Of a stretch of 44,750 nt of DNA, positions 7,794-16,307 are shown piece by piece. A program made the translations under genes and the position numbers. Each line of letters starts with the position of its first letter. The first letter of the stretch is position 1. A model generated the notes under the pieces. That model was given only the letters and a program-made list of their open reading frames with translations, was not told the DNA's origin and made no database searches. This DNA is from an uncultured Lachnospiraceae bacterium (GTDB lineage Bacteria; Bacillota; Clostridia; Lachnospirales; Lachnospiraceae), in contig CAKRHW010000018.1 of NCBI GenBank assembly GCA_934339365.1, positions 1 to 44,750 of the forward strand, written 5' to 3'.

Positions 7794-9296
7794 TTATTTC
7801 GTCCATGTCTGTTTTGGCAGTGCTGCAAACTTTGTCTGTGCATACTTTGCAGTATATTTGAATAAATATTCTTCCATATCTGCGTATGGATAATTATACT
7901 TTTGATTCTGAGCCAGATACTTGATGTAAATTTTGAAATTCACATTCTGGAATTCCTGTGTCGGAATATCAAATGCGATATAACCGCCTTTCTTTTTTAT
8001 ATTCTTTGGATCCTCGTCCATACATCTTCCCGTCACTGCTAAAATATTCTGCATACAGTTTCCAACATCATAGCTTTTTAAATCTTCTATTCCATTGGTA
8101 TAAGTCATTGCCTTATCCTTCATTCGTTCTTCTAATGATGTGTTCTTCTCTAATGTGTAATATTCGCCTTCTACGAACTGATCATCCTGCATATAACTGT
8201 TGCGTCCATATACATTCGTAATCTCTACTCCACCAGAACTCTCTACTCCAATCAGCATTCCTTCCCGGTATCTCTTCCATTGATCCGATCCATCTTCTGA
8301 TCCTTTGTAAGTAACTAATACTCTGGTCATCTCATTTTCCAAAGAAACGGCATAGATATTCACATCTTCCTCGGAACCTGTCTGCTTACTGTCTGATGTA
8401 TTTCCTGCCTGTTCCTGTTCTTTCACAGACATCTTCGTTACATCTGTTGCATTCTCATATCTTTTTAGTTCCTCTTTATTCAATCGTTTGATGATTTCTT
8501 TCGGAACTCCATGATCCTGCAGTTCATTCTGAATCGACTGTGTACTTCCTTCCTTCGTATCTGAATGCGTAACCGGCTTGTAAACTTCTTCTAGCTTGGT
8601 ATTTGCATTCCGACACATTGCAACAATAATAACAACTGAAATAATTCCTAATATTCCAAAAATCACTCCACTTGGAATTCCTGAGCGAATCTTAATCTCC
8701 TTAGAAAGTCCATCGATACTCTTCCATCCTCTGTATGAAACATAAATGGTAAAGAGTGCACCAACAATTCCTCCGACTAAAACGACTCCGGAAATAATAC
8801 CTACATGAACAAATGCAGTTACATATACCATCACGTAATAAATAAGCATAACAACTGCTCCATACAGGAAATATCCCTTCGGTCTGTTCTCTTCTGTTGT
8901 CGACCTCACAATTCCTCTGTGCATAAAAAATAATACGGCTACAAGTGCCAGATTACTAAGCAACGTTCGAATCATCAGATATACCTGAAGTTCTGTTGAA
9001 CTAAGTGCTGCATTAATGACAAGCATAACCAGATACAATAAAATTCCCGCAATCTCCGCGATATATGCTGCCTTAAAACTTTTATTATTTCCCCGGACGG
9101 ACTCTATACTCATAATCAAAAAGAGATGTCCTATAAATATCAGTATATATCCTAAAATTCCAGAATCCATTGTCATCAGAACTAAAAATAATCCTAGTGA
9201 AAACAACAGAGCACTTATCATACTTTCACTCATCCCCTGGTCTTTTTCAACCCTTGTCGTTATCTGACCGTTTGCTTTTACTTTCTTCTTTGACAT
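7794..9296 (-). CDS. Large membrane protein with C-terminal exported domain, unknown
   Basis: A 500-residue protein not assigned to a family. After a short basic tail, six or seven hydrophobic helices span residues about 25-245 (for example 'ISALLFSLGLFLVLMTM', 'VVLVGGIVGALFTIYVSYRGW', 'GVIFGILGIISVVIIVAMC'). The rest (about 250-500) is hydrophilic, probably outside, and includes 'YTLEKNTSLEERMKDKAMTYTNGIEDLKSYDVGNCMQNILAVTGRCMDED'-type sequence with two cysteines. The frame opens at 9326, but the ATG at 9296 has GGAG 6 bases upstream and starts 'MSKKKVKANG', so I use it. Promoter TTGAAC-18-TAAACT at 9357-9328. It is a single-gene unit closed by the terminator at 7741-7790. Confidence 0.75.
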   Translation of the reverse strand: MSKKKVKANGQITTRVEKDQGMSESMISALLFSLGLFLVLMTMDSGILGYILIFIGHLFLIMSIESVRGNNKSFKAAYIAEIAGILLYLVMLVINAALSSTELQVYLMIRTLLSNLALVAVLFFMHRGIVRSTTEENRPKGYFLYGAVVMLIYYVMVYVTAFVHVGIISGVVLVGGIVGALFTIYVSYRGWKSIDGLSKEIKIRSGIPSGVIFGILGIISVVIIVAMCRNANTKLEEVYKPVTHSDTKEGSTQSIQNELQDHGVPKEIIKRLNKEELKRYENATDVTKMSVKEQEQAGNTSDSKQTGSEEDVNIYAVSLENEMTRVLVTYKGSEDGSDQWKRYREGMLIGVESSGGVEITNVYGRNSYMQDDQFVEGEYYTLEKNTSLEERMKDKAMTYTNGIEDLKSYDVGNCMQNILAVTGRCMDEDPKNIKKKGGYIAFDIPTQEFQNVNFKIYIKYLAQNQKYNYPYADMEEYLFKYTAKYAQTKFAALPKQTWTK

Positions 9297-9327
9297 AAAT
9301 TTCTCCATTCGTCTTGTGTTTATCAAT

Positions 9328-9357
9328 AGTTTAACATAAGTATGCTTTTCTGTTCAA
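9328..9357 (-). promoter_or_regulatory. Promoter for the 500-residue membrane protein
   Basis: Minus-strand TTGAAC (9357-9352), 18-base spacer, TAAACT (9333-9328) with TG one base upstream of the -10 (extended -10). Confidence 0.6.
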
Positions 9358-9381
9358 TGTCTTTTCGAAAAAAAGTAATTT

Positions 9382-9915
9382 CTAACATTCTTCCATTGCA
9401 AAAAATCCCTGCGGATATGCACATGCCGGACAATGTTTTGGTGCATCCGTTCCTGTATGCGTATATCCACAGTTCAGACATTTCCATTTCACCGGCTGGT
9501 CTTTGTGAAACATCTGATTTTGTTCTAATCTGTCTAAAAGCCGCTGAAACCGCATTTCATGCTGTTGTTCAATACTTCCCACTGCACGAAACAAATCTGC
9601 AATCTCATCAAATCCTTCCTGCCTTGCTTCCCGCTCAAATCCCGGATACATACTGGTATGTTCCTCATGTTCCCCGGAAACGGCATCCGACAAATTCTCC
9701 TTTGTATTCCCTAATCCATTATGTAATAATTTATACCACATTTTTCCATGTTCCTGTTCGTTTCCTGCAGTCTCATCAAAGATATCTGCTACATCCTGAA
9801 ATCCCTCATTCCTTGCCTTTTCTGCATGATACCGATACATGGCTGCTCCAAGTGCTTCCCCTCTTAAAGCCATTTTCAAATTATTTTCCGTTTTACTCCC
9901 AGCAAGATTTCTCAT
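9382..9915 (-). CDS. rbr: Rubrerythrin
   Basis: A 177-residue rubrerythrin, a cytoplasmic non-haem di-iron peroxidase that reduces hydrogen peroxide in anaerobes. Residues 1-135 are the ferritin-like four-helix domain with the repeated iron-ligand pattern (Glu in 'ALRGEALGAAMYR', E-x-x-H in 'GNEQEHGK', 'EREARQEGF', and 'SIEQQHEMR'). Residues 140-177 are the rubredoxin domain with Cys146, Cys149, Cys162 and Cys165. Length and domain order match the classical family. The ATG has AAAGGA upstream at good spacing. No PerR-type palindrome is seen in the 110 bases upstream. It lies between the AgcS gene and the large membrane protein without clear cotranscription. Confidence 0.93.
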   Translation of the reverse strand: MRNLAGSKTENNLKMALRGEALGAAMYRYHAEKARNEGFQDVADIFDETAGNEQEHGKMWYKLLHNGLGNTKENLSDAVSGEHEEHTSMYPGFEREARQEGFDEIADLFRAVGSIEQQHEMRFQRLLDRLEQNQMFHKDQPVKWKCLNCGYTHTGTDAPKHCPACAYPQGFFAMEEC

Positions 9916-10027
9916 AATCGAAACATCCTTTCTTTTTCCAATTTATTCGTTCGATAACTCTTTTTTGTTATCTAAACCATTGTTATGTTTCTTTTATAAA
10001 AAATATACCTGCCTGAATTTTGACTTT

Positions 10028-11431
10028 TTATTTATGTTTCTTCTTTGCCTCTACTTCCGGCTGAAATTCCTGAATATCCTTTGCAATTTCTTTTCTTAAT
10101 ACTAACAGGCAAATCAGGTTTGGAATTGCCATTAACGCATTTGCAATATCTGAAAAATTCCATACAAGACTCAGTGTCTGTGTACATCCAATATATACGA
10201 TGCACGAAAATGCGATTCGGTACAACATATTATAGCGATGTGTTTTTGTTAGATATTCAAACGCTTTCTCTCCATGATATTCCCAGCCCAAAATAGTGGA
10301 AAACGCAAATAAAGCAATTCCAATGGTTACTAACCATCCTCCTGCCGAACCTAAAACCGTCTGAAAAGCTGCAATGGTAATATCGGATCCTGTCAGCAAT
10401 TCTCCTGATGCATCTGTCATTCCTAAAACTCCCGAAGACGCAATTGCCAGACCTGTAATGGTACATACTACAATGGTATCCCAGAAAGTACCTGTCATAT
10501 TAATATATCCCTGGCGTACCGGATTATCTGTTGTCGCTGCGGCGGCCGTAATTGCGGCAGAACCCATTCCTGCTTCATTTGAAAATACTCCGCGGGCTAC
10601 TCCATACCGCATTGCATTCATCATAGATGTCACAATTGTTCCACACAGACCACCACCTACTGCTTTTGTAGAAAATGCCATGTGAAAGATCATCGCTAAT
10701 CCAGATGGAAGATTCGAAATATTTCCTATAATGACAATCATTCCACAAACTACATAAAAAATAGCCATAACCGGAACTACCACTGAAGATACTTTTGAAA
10801 TGGATTTGATTCCTCCTACAATAATGAAAAATGCCAAAACTGTAATTACGATACCACTTACCCAGGTTGGTACATGAAATGTAGTATGCAAAGCACCTGA
10901 TATCGAATTTCCCTGCGTCATATTTCCAATTCCAAAGGATGCAACCACTGCAAATAATGCAAAGAGCCATGCAAGAACTGCTCCGAATTTTTTATTTTTA
11001 AAGGCTTTTTTCATGGTGTACATCGGACCGCCACTCATTTCACCCTTGACATTTTCTTCCCGGTACTTAATGGCAAGCATACATTCACTAAATTTAGATG
11101 TAAGACCAAAGATAGCAGAAATCCACATCCAGACTAAAGCTCCCGGTCCACCGGAAACCATTGCTGTAGCTACTCCGACAATATTCCCGGTTCCGATTGT
11201 GGCAGCAAGTGCCGTTGTTAATGCTGAAAATGGAGAAACATCTCCCTTTCCACGACTTTTCGTTCTGGCTTCTTTACTTAATGTGCTCTTTAGCGCGTAC
11301 CCTAAATTCCTCCATGTTAAAAAACGTGTACAAACGGTAAGGATGATTCCTGTTCCTACAAGCAGAACCAGCATGACCGGTCCCCATACAAATTCATCTA
11401 CCTTACTAATGATTTCCTTTAATTGTTCCAT
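10028..11431 (-). CDS. Sodium:alanine/glycine symporter family protein (AgcS)
   Basis: An amino-acid carrier of the alanine or glycine:cation symporter (AGCS) family that imports Ala/Gly with Na+. Family segments are plain: 'LTTALAATIGTGNIVGVATA', 'ALVWMWISAIFGLTSKFSECMLAIKYRE', 'SGGPMYTMKKAFKNK', 'GVFSNEAGMGSAAITAAAA'. About ten or eleven transmembrane helices. The frame opens at a GTG (11440) that lies within the ribosome site; the ATG at 11431, five bases after AAGGTGG, is a better start and gives 467 residues. It has its own promoter (11512-11540) and a terminator-like hairpin in the leader. It is divergent from fabV. Confidence 0.9.
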   Translation of the reverse strand: MEQLKEIISKVDEFVWGPVMLVLLVGTGIILTVCTRFLTWRNLGYALKSTLSKEARTKSRGKGDVSPFSALTTALAATIGTGNIVGVATAMVSGGPGALVWMWISAIFGLTSKFSECMLAIKYREENVKGEMSGGPMYTMKKAFKNKKFGAVLAWLFALFAVVASFGIGNMTQGNSISGALHTTFHVPTWVSGIVITVLAFFIIVGGIKSISKVSSVVVPVMAIFYVVCGMIVIIGNISNLPSGLAMIFHMAFSTKAVGGGLCGTIVTSMMNAMRYGVARGVFSNEAGMGSAAITAAAATTDNPVRQGYINMTGTFWDTIVVCTITGLAIASSGVLGMTDASGELLTGSDITIAAFQTVLGSAGGWLVTIGIALFAFSTILGWEYHGEKAFEYLTKTHRYNMLYRIAFSCIVYIGCTQTLSLVWNFSDIANALMAIPNLICLLVLRKEIAKDIQEFQPEVEAKKKHK

Positions 11432-11459
11432 AACATCCACCTTCTTTCCTTTTATGTAT

Positions 11460-11501
11460 AAAAAAAGAGAGCAACGTCTAGAACAACATCGCTCTCTTTT
11501 T
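11460..11501 (-). terminator. Terminator-like hairpin in the agcS leader
   Basis: An 11-base-pair stem (AAAAAGAGAGC at 11501-11491 with GCTCTCTTTTT at 11472-11462 on the minus strand), an 18-base loop and a U-tract of seven. It lies between the agcS promoter and its ribosome site, almost at the predicted 5' end of the transcript, so it could attenuate agcS or act as a 5' stabilising stem. Confidence 0.75.
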
Positions 11502-11511
11502 ATGATTTTTT

Positions 11512-11540
11512 ATTTTAAACTCTAAATTTATTTCTGTCAA
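11512..11540 (-). promoter_or_regulatory. Promoter for agcS
   Basis: Minus-strand TTGACA (11540-11535), 17-base spacer, TAAAAT (11517-11512). The predicted start near 11505 puts the leader hairpin immediately at the 5' end. Confidence 0.8.
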
Positions 11541-11582
11541 GTAGAGATTGTAGCGTCTAAAAGCCAGAAAGGCAATTCAGAC

Positions 11583-11611
11583 TTGATACTTTTTCCCATG
11601 TATGTTAAAAT
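11583..11611 (+). promoter_or_regulatory. Promoter for fabV
   Basis: TTGATA (11583-11588), 17-base spacer, TAAAAT (11606-11611). The predicted start is near 11618, directly beside a FabT-type palindrome. Confidence 0.75.
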
Positions 11612-11622
11612 TAAAAAATATG

Positions 11623-11635
11623 TTTGATACTCAAA
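11623..11635 (+). promoter_or_regulatory. FabT-type operator upstream of fabV
   Basis: The palindrome TTTGA-TAC-TCAAA fits the TTTGA-N3-TCAAA core of FabT (MarR-family) boxes that control fatty-acid synthesis genes in Firmicutes. It lies just downstream of the predicted transcription start, where a bound repressor would block initiation. The regulator is not in the window. Confidence 0.65.
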
Positions 11636-11716
11636 CTTTTATGACGAAATGCAGAACGGAGTTGCTTAAAACACACTCATTTTCTGCCGGATTTTATATA
11701 TGAATGGAGGATTATC

Positions 11717-12871
11717 ATGATTATCGAACCTAAAGTTAGAGGTTTTATCTGTACAACTGCGCATCCGGTTGGTTGTAAGAGTAATGTAAAACGTCAGATT
11801 GACTATGTAAAGGCCCAGGGAAAGGTTGCTTCTGGTCCAAAGAAGGTCTTAGTAATCGGTGCTTCTACCGGTTATGGACTTGCAAGTCGTATTTGTGCTT
11901 CTTATGCCTGCGGTGCCGGAACAATCGGTGTTATGTTCGAGAAGGAAGCAACTTCTAGAAGAACAGCGACACCTGGATTTTATAATACAAAGGCATTCGA
12001 AGAATTTGCTACAGCAGACGGTATGATTGCCAAGTCTATTAATGGGGATGCATTTTCACAGGAAATCAAACAGCAGACAATCGATTTAATCAAGCAGGAA
12101 TTCGGTAAGGTTGATATGGTAATTTACTCCCTTGCTTCTCCTAGAAGAACAGCTCCCGATGGTGTAACTTATACTTCTACTCTAAAGACAGTCGGAGATG
12201 ATTTCACAAATAAATCTTTGAATCTCCATACCAATGAAGTTGAACTTGCTACGATCGGACCTGCTACACAGGAAGAGATTGATTCTACTGTTAAGGTTAT
12301 GGGTGGCGAAGACTGGATGTTATGGATGGATGCCTTGAAAGAAGCTGATGTTCTTGAAAAAGATGCATTAACGATTTCTTATTCTTACATCGGTCCAAAG
12401 CTTACATACCCTGTTTATTATCAGGGAACCATTGGTCTTGCAAAGAAGGATTTATATGAGACTTCTAAGAAGATCAACCAAAAATACCCAGATATCCGCG
12501 CCTATGTTTCTATTAACAAGGCATTGGTGACACAGGCAAGTGCTGCAATTCCAATTGTTCCTCTTTATATGTGCATCATGTATAAAGTTATGAAGGACAA
12601 AGGAATCCATGAAGGTTGCATCGAACAGATTTATCGTCTTTTCCACGATCGCCTGACAGATACAATTCCAACAGACGAGGAAGGTCGTATCCGTTTAGAT
12701 GATTATGAACTTCGGGATGACGTTCAAGAACAGATTATGAAGTACTGGGATGTTGTGAATACAGAGAATTTAAAAGAATGTGCAGACATTGATGGTTACT
12801 GGAATGATTTCTATCAGATGTTCGGTTTCCGTTTTGACAATGTTGATTATTCTGCTGATGTAGAAATTTAA
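11717..12871 (+). CDS. fabV: Trans-2-enoyl-ACP/CoA reductase FabV (TER family)
   Basis: A 384-residue NADH-dependent enoyl reductase of the FabV/Ter family. It reduces the trans-2 double bond of enoyl-ACP in fatty-acid elongation, or crotonyl-CoA to butyryl-CoA in Ter enzymes; sequence alone does not separate the two. Visible features: N-terminal 'GFICTTAHPVGC', dinucleotide-binding 'VLVIGASTGYGLASRI' (44-59), 'YSLASPRR', and the catalytic Tyr235-x8-Lys244. The ATG has GGAGG 6 bases upstream. It is a single-gene unit with its own promoter, a FabT-type box and a terminator, which favours a role in membrane lipid synthesis. Confidence 0.93.
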   Translation: MIIEPKVRGFICTTAHPVGCKSNVKRQIDYVKAQGKVASGPKKVLVIGASTGYGLASRICASYACGAGTIGVMFEKEATSRRTATPGFYNTKAFEEFATADGMIAKSINGDAFSQEIKQQTIDLIKQEFGKVDMVIYSLASPRRTAPDGVTYTSTLKTVGDDFTNKSLNLHTNEVELATIGPATQEEIDSTVKVMGGEDWMLWMDALKEADVLEKDALTISYSYIGPKLTYPVYYQGTIGLAKKDLYETSKKINQKYPDIRAYVSINKALVTQASAAIPIVPLYMCIMYKVMKDKGIHEGCIEQIYRLFHDRLTDTIPTDEEGRIRLDDYELRDDVQEQIMKYWDVVNTENLKECADIDGYWNDFYQMFGFRFDNVDYSADVEI

Positions 12872-12883
12872 TAAACTACTCAT

Positions 12884-12933
12884 AAAAAGGCGGTTGCTTT
12901 CCTGATGACTAATCAGAAAGCAATCGCCTTTTC
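12884..12933. terminator. Bidirectional terminator after fabV and the ECF operon
   Basis: Long inverted repeat AAAAAGGCGGTTGCTTTC / GAAAGCAATCGCCTTTT with an inner CTGAT/ATCAG, with A and T tracts at its ends. It ends fabV on the plus strand and the ECF operon on the minus strand. Confidence 0.92.
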
Positions 12934-15393
12934 TTATATTTCATATAACCTCTTGATGCGGTTTATTTTTTTTAATATGGGTTTTGCTCCTATTGCAAGA
13001 AAAAATACAGTCGATATCCCATGAATCAGATCCATGGGAATTCCTGATGCAATGTAACTGATATAGCTTTTTAAAAATCCCCCACTTATCAACTCTGTCT
13101 GGTTCCCTGCGGCTAAAAGAGCCGATGAGAAATTCATAATCAGTCCATAAATTACAAAAGTTGCAAAAAAACCGCAGATACAAAGTATCCATCCTTTAGC
13201 TTTCCTGCAAAATCCGCCAATTGCACCAACAATTCCAAATGCCACCATCTGAAAAACAGTCCATGGTCCCTGTCCAAAAAAGAAATTTGAAACAAAAGCG
13301 GTCAAAACACCTGTCATAAAACCGGCTTCTGCTCCTAGTCCTGCACCTGCAATCATACAAATTGCCGCTACGGGTTTAAACTGTGGAACCATGTAAAATG
13401 CCACCCGTCCAATGACTCCAATTGCGGATAACACCGAAACTAAAATTAACTGATACCCTGTATGTGCCTGTTTCTCAAAACGAACAAAAAAAGGTACAAA
13501 ACTAAGTACCAGAACACAAAGGCAGGCAAGATAATTCATTTTCTCCCCAAAGAAATGCCCTCCTAAGAAAATTATCCCCAATAACAGCAGCAGACTTCGC
13601 CCTTTCCACACCACTTTTCTTTTTTTTGCAAAAGAATCTTCCGTTTTTTTTATCTGATCTTTTGGTCTTTTTGTCGGACCTTCTGTTTTCTCAAATGATT
13701 CCACACTGTCCTTATCCTTTTTTAAAAAAACCTCTAGTACCTGTGGCACTGTAACTACATTTTCCACAAGGTTTCTGGTCATCCGGACTGTAGCACTGGT
13801 ATACCAGTACGTCTCCTGGAAAAAAGTCACCGGCGGTGCCTGTGCAATTAATGTTCCATCAAATAGCATCCCACAGGAGTCACTATACTGTGCACAAAAT
13901 TCAATATCATGGGATACTAGAAATATCGTTCCTCCCTGTCTCTTAAATTGCAATAAAAATTCCCCAAACTTCTTTTTATAATGTGCATCCATCCCCTTTG
14001 TAGGCTCATCTAGTATAAGAATCTGTGGATGCAACAGCAAAATCTTTGCAATTGCAAGACGTTGTTGCTCGCCACCACTTAAATCATATGGATGCTTTGT
14101 AAGATTATTTTCTAATTCCATCTCTGAAATAATATGTTGCATATTTTCTAATGTTGCTTCTTTTTGCAGCTCACAAATCTCCTCTAATTCTTCCTGCACC
14201 GTTTCTTTTGAAAATAATTCCTGTGGATTTTGTGGAACAACCCCTAATAAATTTCGATACAAAGTTCCTTTCTGATAAGTATCTATCCTTTTCCCTTCTA
14301 TCTTCACATTCCCCATATATGGCTGTTCTATCCCACTCATCAGAGAGATACAAGTACTTTTTCCGGCACCATTTCCACCTAATAATGCATAGATTTCTCC
14401 TTTTCTTACCGTTATGCTTAAGTCTGATAACAGGTCTTTTTGTGCTGTTTCATATCGAAAATACACATGTTCAAATGAAATGGCATCCTTACCTGAAGCA
14501 CCTGTGGATTCCTTTTCTTTTGGTATATTAGAAACCGGTGGATGTTCCTTACAATATGCTTCTAAAAACGTTCTTCCCTCTTTTACTGTTAGAGCAGCAT
14601 CCTCTACTAAGATATTTCTGCTTTCTGATAATCCGGCCTGAATCCGATACGCAGACGGCAGTGCATCGATCATATCAAATCCCTGCTGACTTAAATATAA
14701 TGCCATTTCTCGTGGTTTGTTTTGATACAAATGCCCTTTCTGCAAAAATAACACCTCATCCGCAAGGGAGTAAATTTCCTCTAAATTATGTTCTGCAATC
14801 AGAATTGTAATGCCAAAATCCCGGTTTAATTTCATTAACGTCTGCATAAAATTAGATGTTGCAATGGGATCTAATTTTGAACATGGTTCATCTAATAACA
14901 ATAACTCTGGTCGCATCACCATAACGGAAGCTAAATTTAGCAACTGTTTCTGACCACCTGACAATTCCTGCACCTTTTTATGATACCACTGTTCTATGCC
15001 AAAGTAAGACGCAATTTCCGCTACCCGAAGACGGATTTCTCCATTCGACAGTCCCAGATTTTCTAGTCCAAATGCCAGTTCATGCCATACTTTATCTGTT
15101 ACAATCTGATGCTCCGTATCCTGCCCCACATAGCCGATTTTCGTCTGTTCCTCTAAAGATAACGTAAAGACATCTTTTCCCTGAAAATAAATATTTCCAC
15201 TTTTCTCTCCCCGGCGTGCCATAAGCGGTTTTAAATTCTGAATCAGTGTACTTTTTCCTGAACCACTATTTCCACAAAGAAGTGCTACTTCTCCCTGTTT
15301 CAGTGAAAATTGAATCCGTTCTAGCATTGGTTTTTCCTTCCCCGGATACGAAAAAGAAAAATCCTGCACTTCTAATATTTCCATAGTTTCCAT
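12934..15393 (-). CDS. ECF transporter fusion: two ATPase domains plus membrane S-type domain
   Basis: An 819-residue fusion. ATPase 1 (1-250): Walker A GNSGSGKST 41-49, signature LSGGQ 144-148, Walker B ending LLLLDEP 164-170. ATPase 2 (305-525): Walker A GGNGAGKST 339-347, LSGGE 438-442, LILDEPT 458-464, switch His in VSH. After a charged linker (555-597), residues 598-819 form about six helices with 'AGLGAEAGFMTGVLTAFVSNFFFGQGPW', typical of ECF S components. ECF systems import vitamins or cofactors; A, A' and S are normally separate proteins. AAAGGAGG precedes the ATG at 15393, which overlaps the T-subunit gene by 22 bases. The neighbouring DUF4430 proteins suggest a corrinoid-like ligand, but the substrate is unproven. 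Confidence 0.9.
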   Translation of the reverse strand: METMEILEVQDFSFSYPGKEKPMLERIQFSLKQGEVALLCGNSGSGKSTLIQNLKPLMARRGEKSGNIYFQGKDVFTLSLEEQTKIGYVGQDTEHQIVTDKVWHELAFGLENLGLSNGEIRLRVAEIASYFGIEQWYHKKVQELSGGQKQLLNLASVMVMRPELLLLDEPCSKLDPIATSNFMQTLMKLNRDFGITILIAEHNLEEIYSLADEVLFLQKGHLYQNKPREMALYLSQQGFDMIDALPSAYRIQAGLSESRNILVEDAALTVKEGRTFLEAYCKEHPPVSNIPKEKESTGASGKDAISFEHVYFRYETAQKDLLSDLSITVRKGEIYALLGGNGAGKSTCISLMSGIEQPYMGNVKIEGKRIDTYQKGTLYRNLLGVVPQNPQELFSKETVQEELEEICELQKEATLENMQHIISEMELENNLTKHPYDLSGGEQQRLAIAKILLLHPQILILDEPTKGMDAHYKKKFGEFLLQFKRQGGTIFLVSHDIEFCAQYSDSCGMLFDGTLIAQAPPVTFFQETYWYTSATVRMTRNLVENVVTVPQVLEVFLKKDKDSVESFEKTEGPTKRPKDQIKKTEDSFAKKRKVVWKGRSLLLLLGIIFLGGHFFGEKMNYLACLCVLVLSFVPFFVRFEKQAHTGYQLILVSVLSAIGVIGRVAFYMVPQFKPVAAICMIAGAGLGAEAGFMTGVLTAFVSNFFFGQGPWTVFQMVAFGIVGAIGGFCRKAKGWILCICGFFATFVIYGLIMNFSSALLAAGNQTELISGGFLKSYISYIASGIPMDLIHGISTVFFLAIGAKPILKKINRIKRLYEI

Positions 15394-16307
15394 GCTTCCT
15401 CCTTTCTAATCTGATTCGTTCGATTCTTTCTTTTCTTTTTTACAAATGCCTCATAAAGAGACACCCAGACTGGAAACAATCCATAGCATGCAAATGCGAA
15501 ATACATCCAGAGTTTCCCTCTTACAATAACCTTCGGATTATAGCTTGCATAACACTGTTTCGTTGCAAATCCATAACCTGTCACAGCAATTCCTATACCC
15601 AGAAAAAGCAGTTGCATCCACTCTTTTTTTCCAAATCGATAATTCGTGTAGGAAGTGCGTTTTGTCTGTCCAAATCCTCTGTTTCTCATACTTTTTACGG
15701 TATAAACAGCATTTTCTAATGCCTGTGAAATCAAAACTGACAGATTGCGAATTCCTAATTTTATTTTTCTTATCAGATGCCCCTTTTTAGGTTCTAATCC
15801 CAGCTGCTTTGCACTTTTTCCAATATTTTTTAGTTCCATGGCAAAATGAGGAACCAGTCTCAGACTCATCGATAATGCCAGTGCCAATCCCGGCAGCATT
15901 CTTCCTGTGAGATACAGCATCTGATCCGACTGCACCACCGCATGAAACACAGCAAACCAGCAGACTACAGTCTGTACCATCAGTGCCATTACAAATCCAT
16001 ATAAAATTGCTTCCAATGTGATTGCATTTCCACTGTCTAAGATATACAAAACTGTCAGTCCATAGTGTTGAAACATCGCATTAATCAAAACAATAAATGC
16101 CATAACCGGAAGCATATAGCAAATCTGTGTCCGCAAAACCTGTTTCCATCCAGAAATTCCTGCCAAAAGATACCATCCCATGACTAAGGCGATTCCTAAC
16201 AGAAACAGCTGCGTACAAAACATGCAGATTGCAAGAATCCATCCAAAATAGAACAAAAGTATAATCGGATGCATGTTTTCCCAGACATAATTATTTCTGA
16301 TTTTCAT
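15372..16307 (-). CDS. ECF transporter transmembrane T component
   Basis: A 311-residue T (EcfT/CbiQ-family) subunit, which couples ATP hydrolysis to the substrate-binding S domain. It has about five N-terminal helices, 'SMSLRLVPHFAMELKNIGKSAKQLG' and a C-terminal coupling motif 'SMRNRGFGQ' corresponding to the Ala-Arg-Gly helices that contact the ATPases. The frame opens at 16325, but the ATG at 16307 has GGAG 6 bases upstream and starts 'MKIRNNYVWENMHP', which suits the family. It overlaps the upstream lipoprotein gene by 17 bases and the downstream fusion gene by 22, so translation is probably coupled. Confidence 0.88.
   Translation of the reverse strand: MKIRNNYVWENMHPIILLFYFGWILAICMFCTQLFLLGIALVMGWYLLAGISGWKQVLRTQICYMLPVMAFIVLINAMFQHYGLTVLYILDSGNAITLEAILYGFVMALMVQTVVCWFAVFHAVVQSDQMLYLTGRMLPGLALALSMSLRLVPHFAMELKNIGKSAKQLGLEPKKGHLIRKIKLGIRNLSVLISQALENAVYTVKSMRNRGFGQTKRTSYTNYRFGKKEWMQLLFLGIGIAVTGYGFATKQCYASYNPKVIVRGKLWMYFAFACYGLFPVWVSLYEAFVKKKRKNRTNQIRKEEAWKLWKY

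Noticed and set aside
9916..10027. PerR box upstream of rubrerythrin
   Set aside because: No TTATAAT-type palindrome fits; only scattered A+T-rich matches.
11441..11520. Glycine riboswitch upstream of agcS
   Set aside because: The leader is too short and lacks the conserved glycine aptamer core; only the single hairpin is present.
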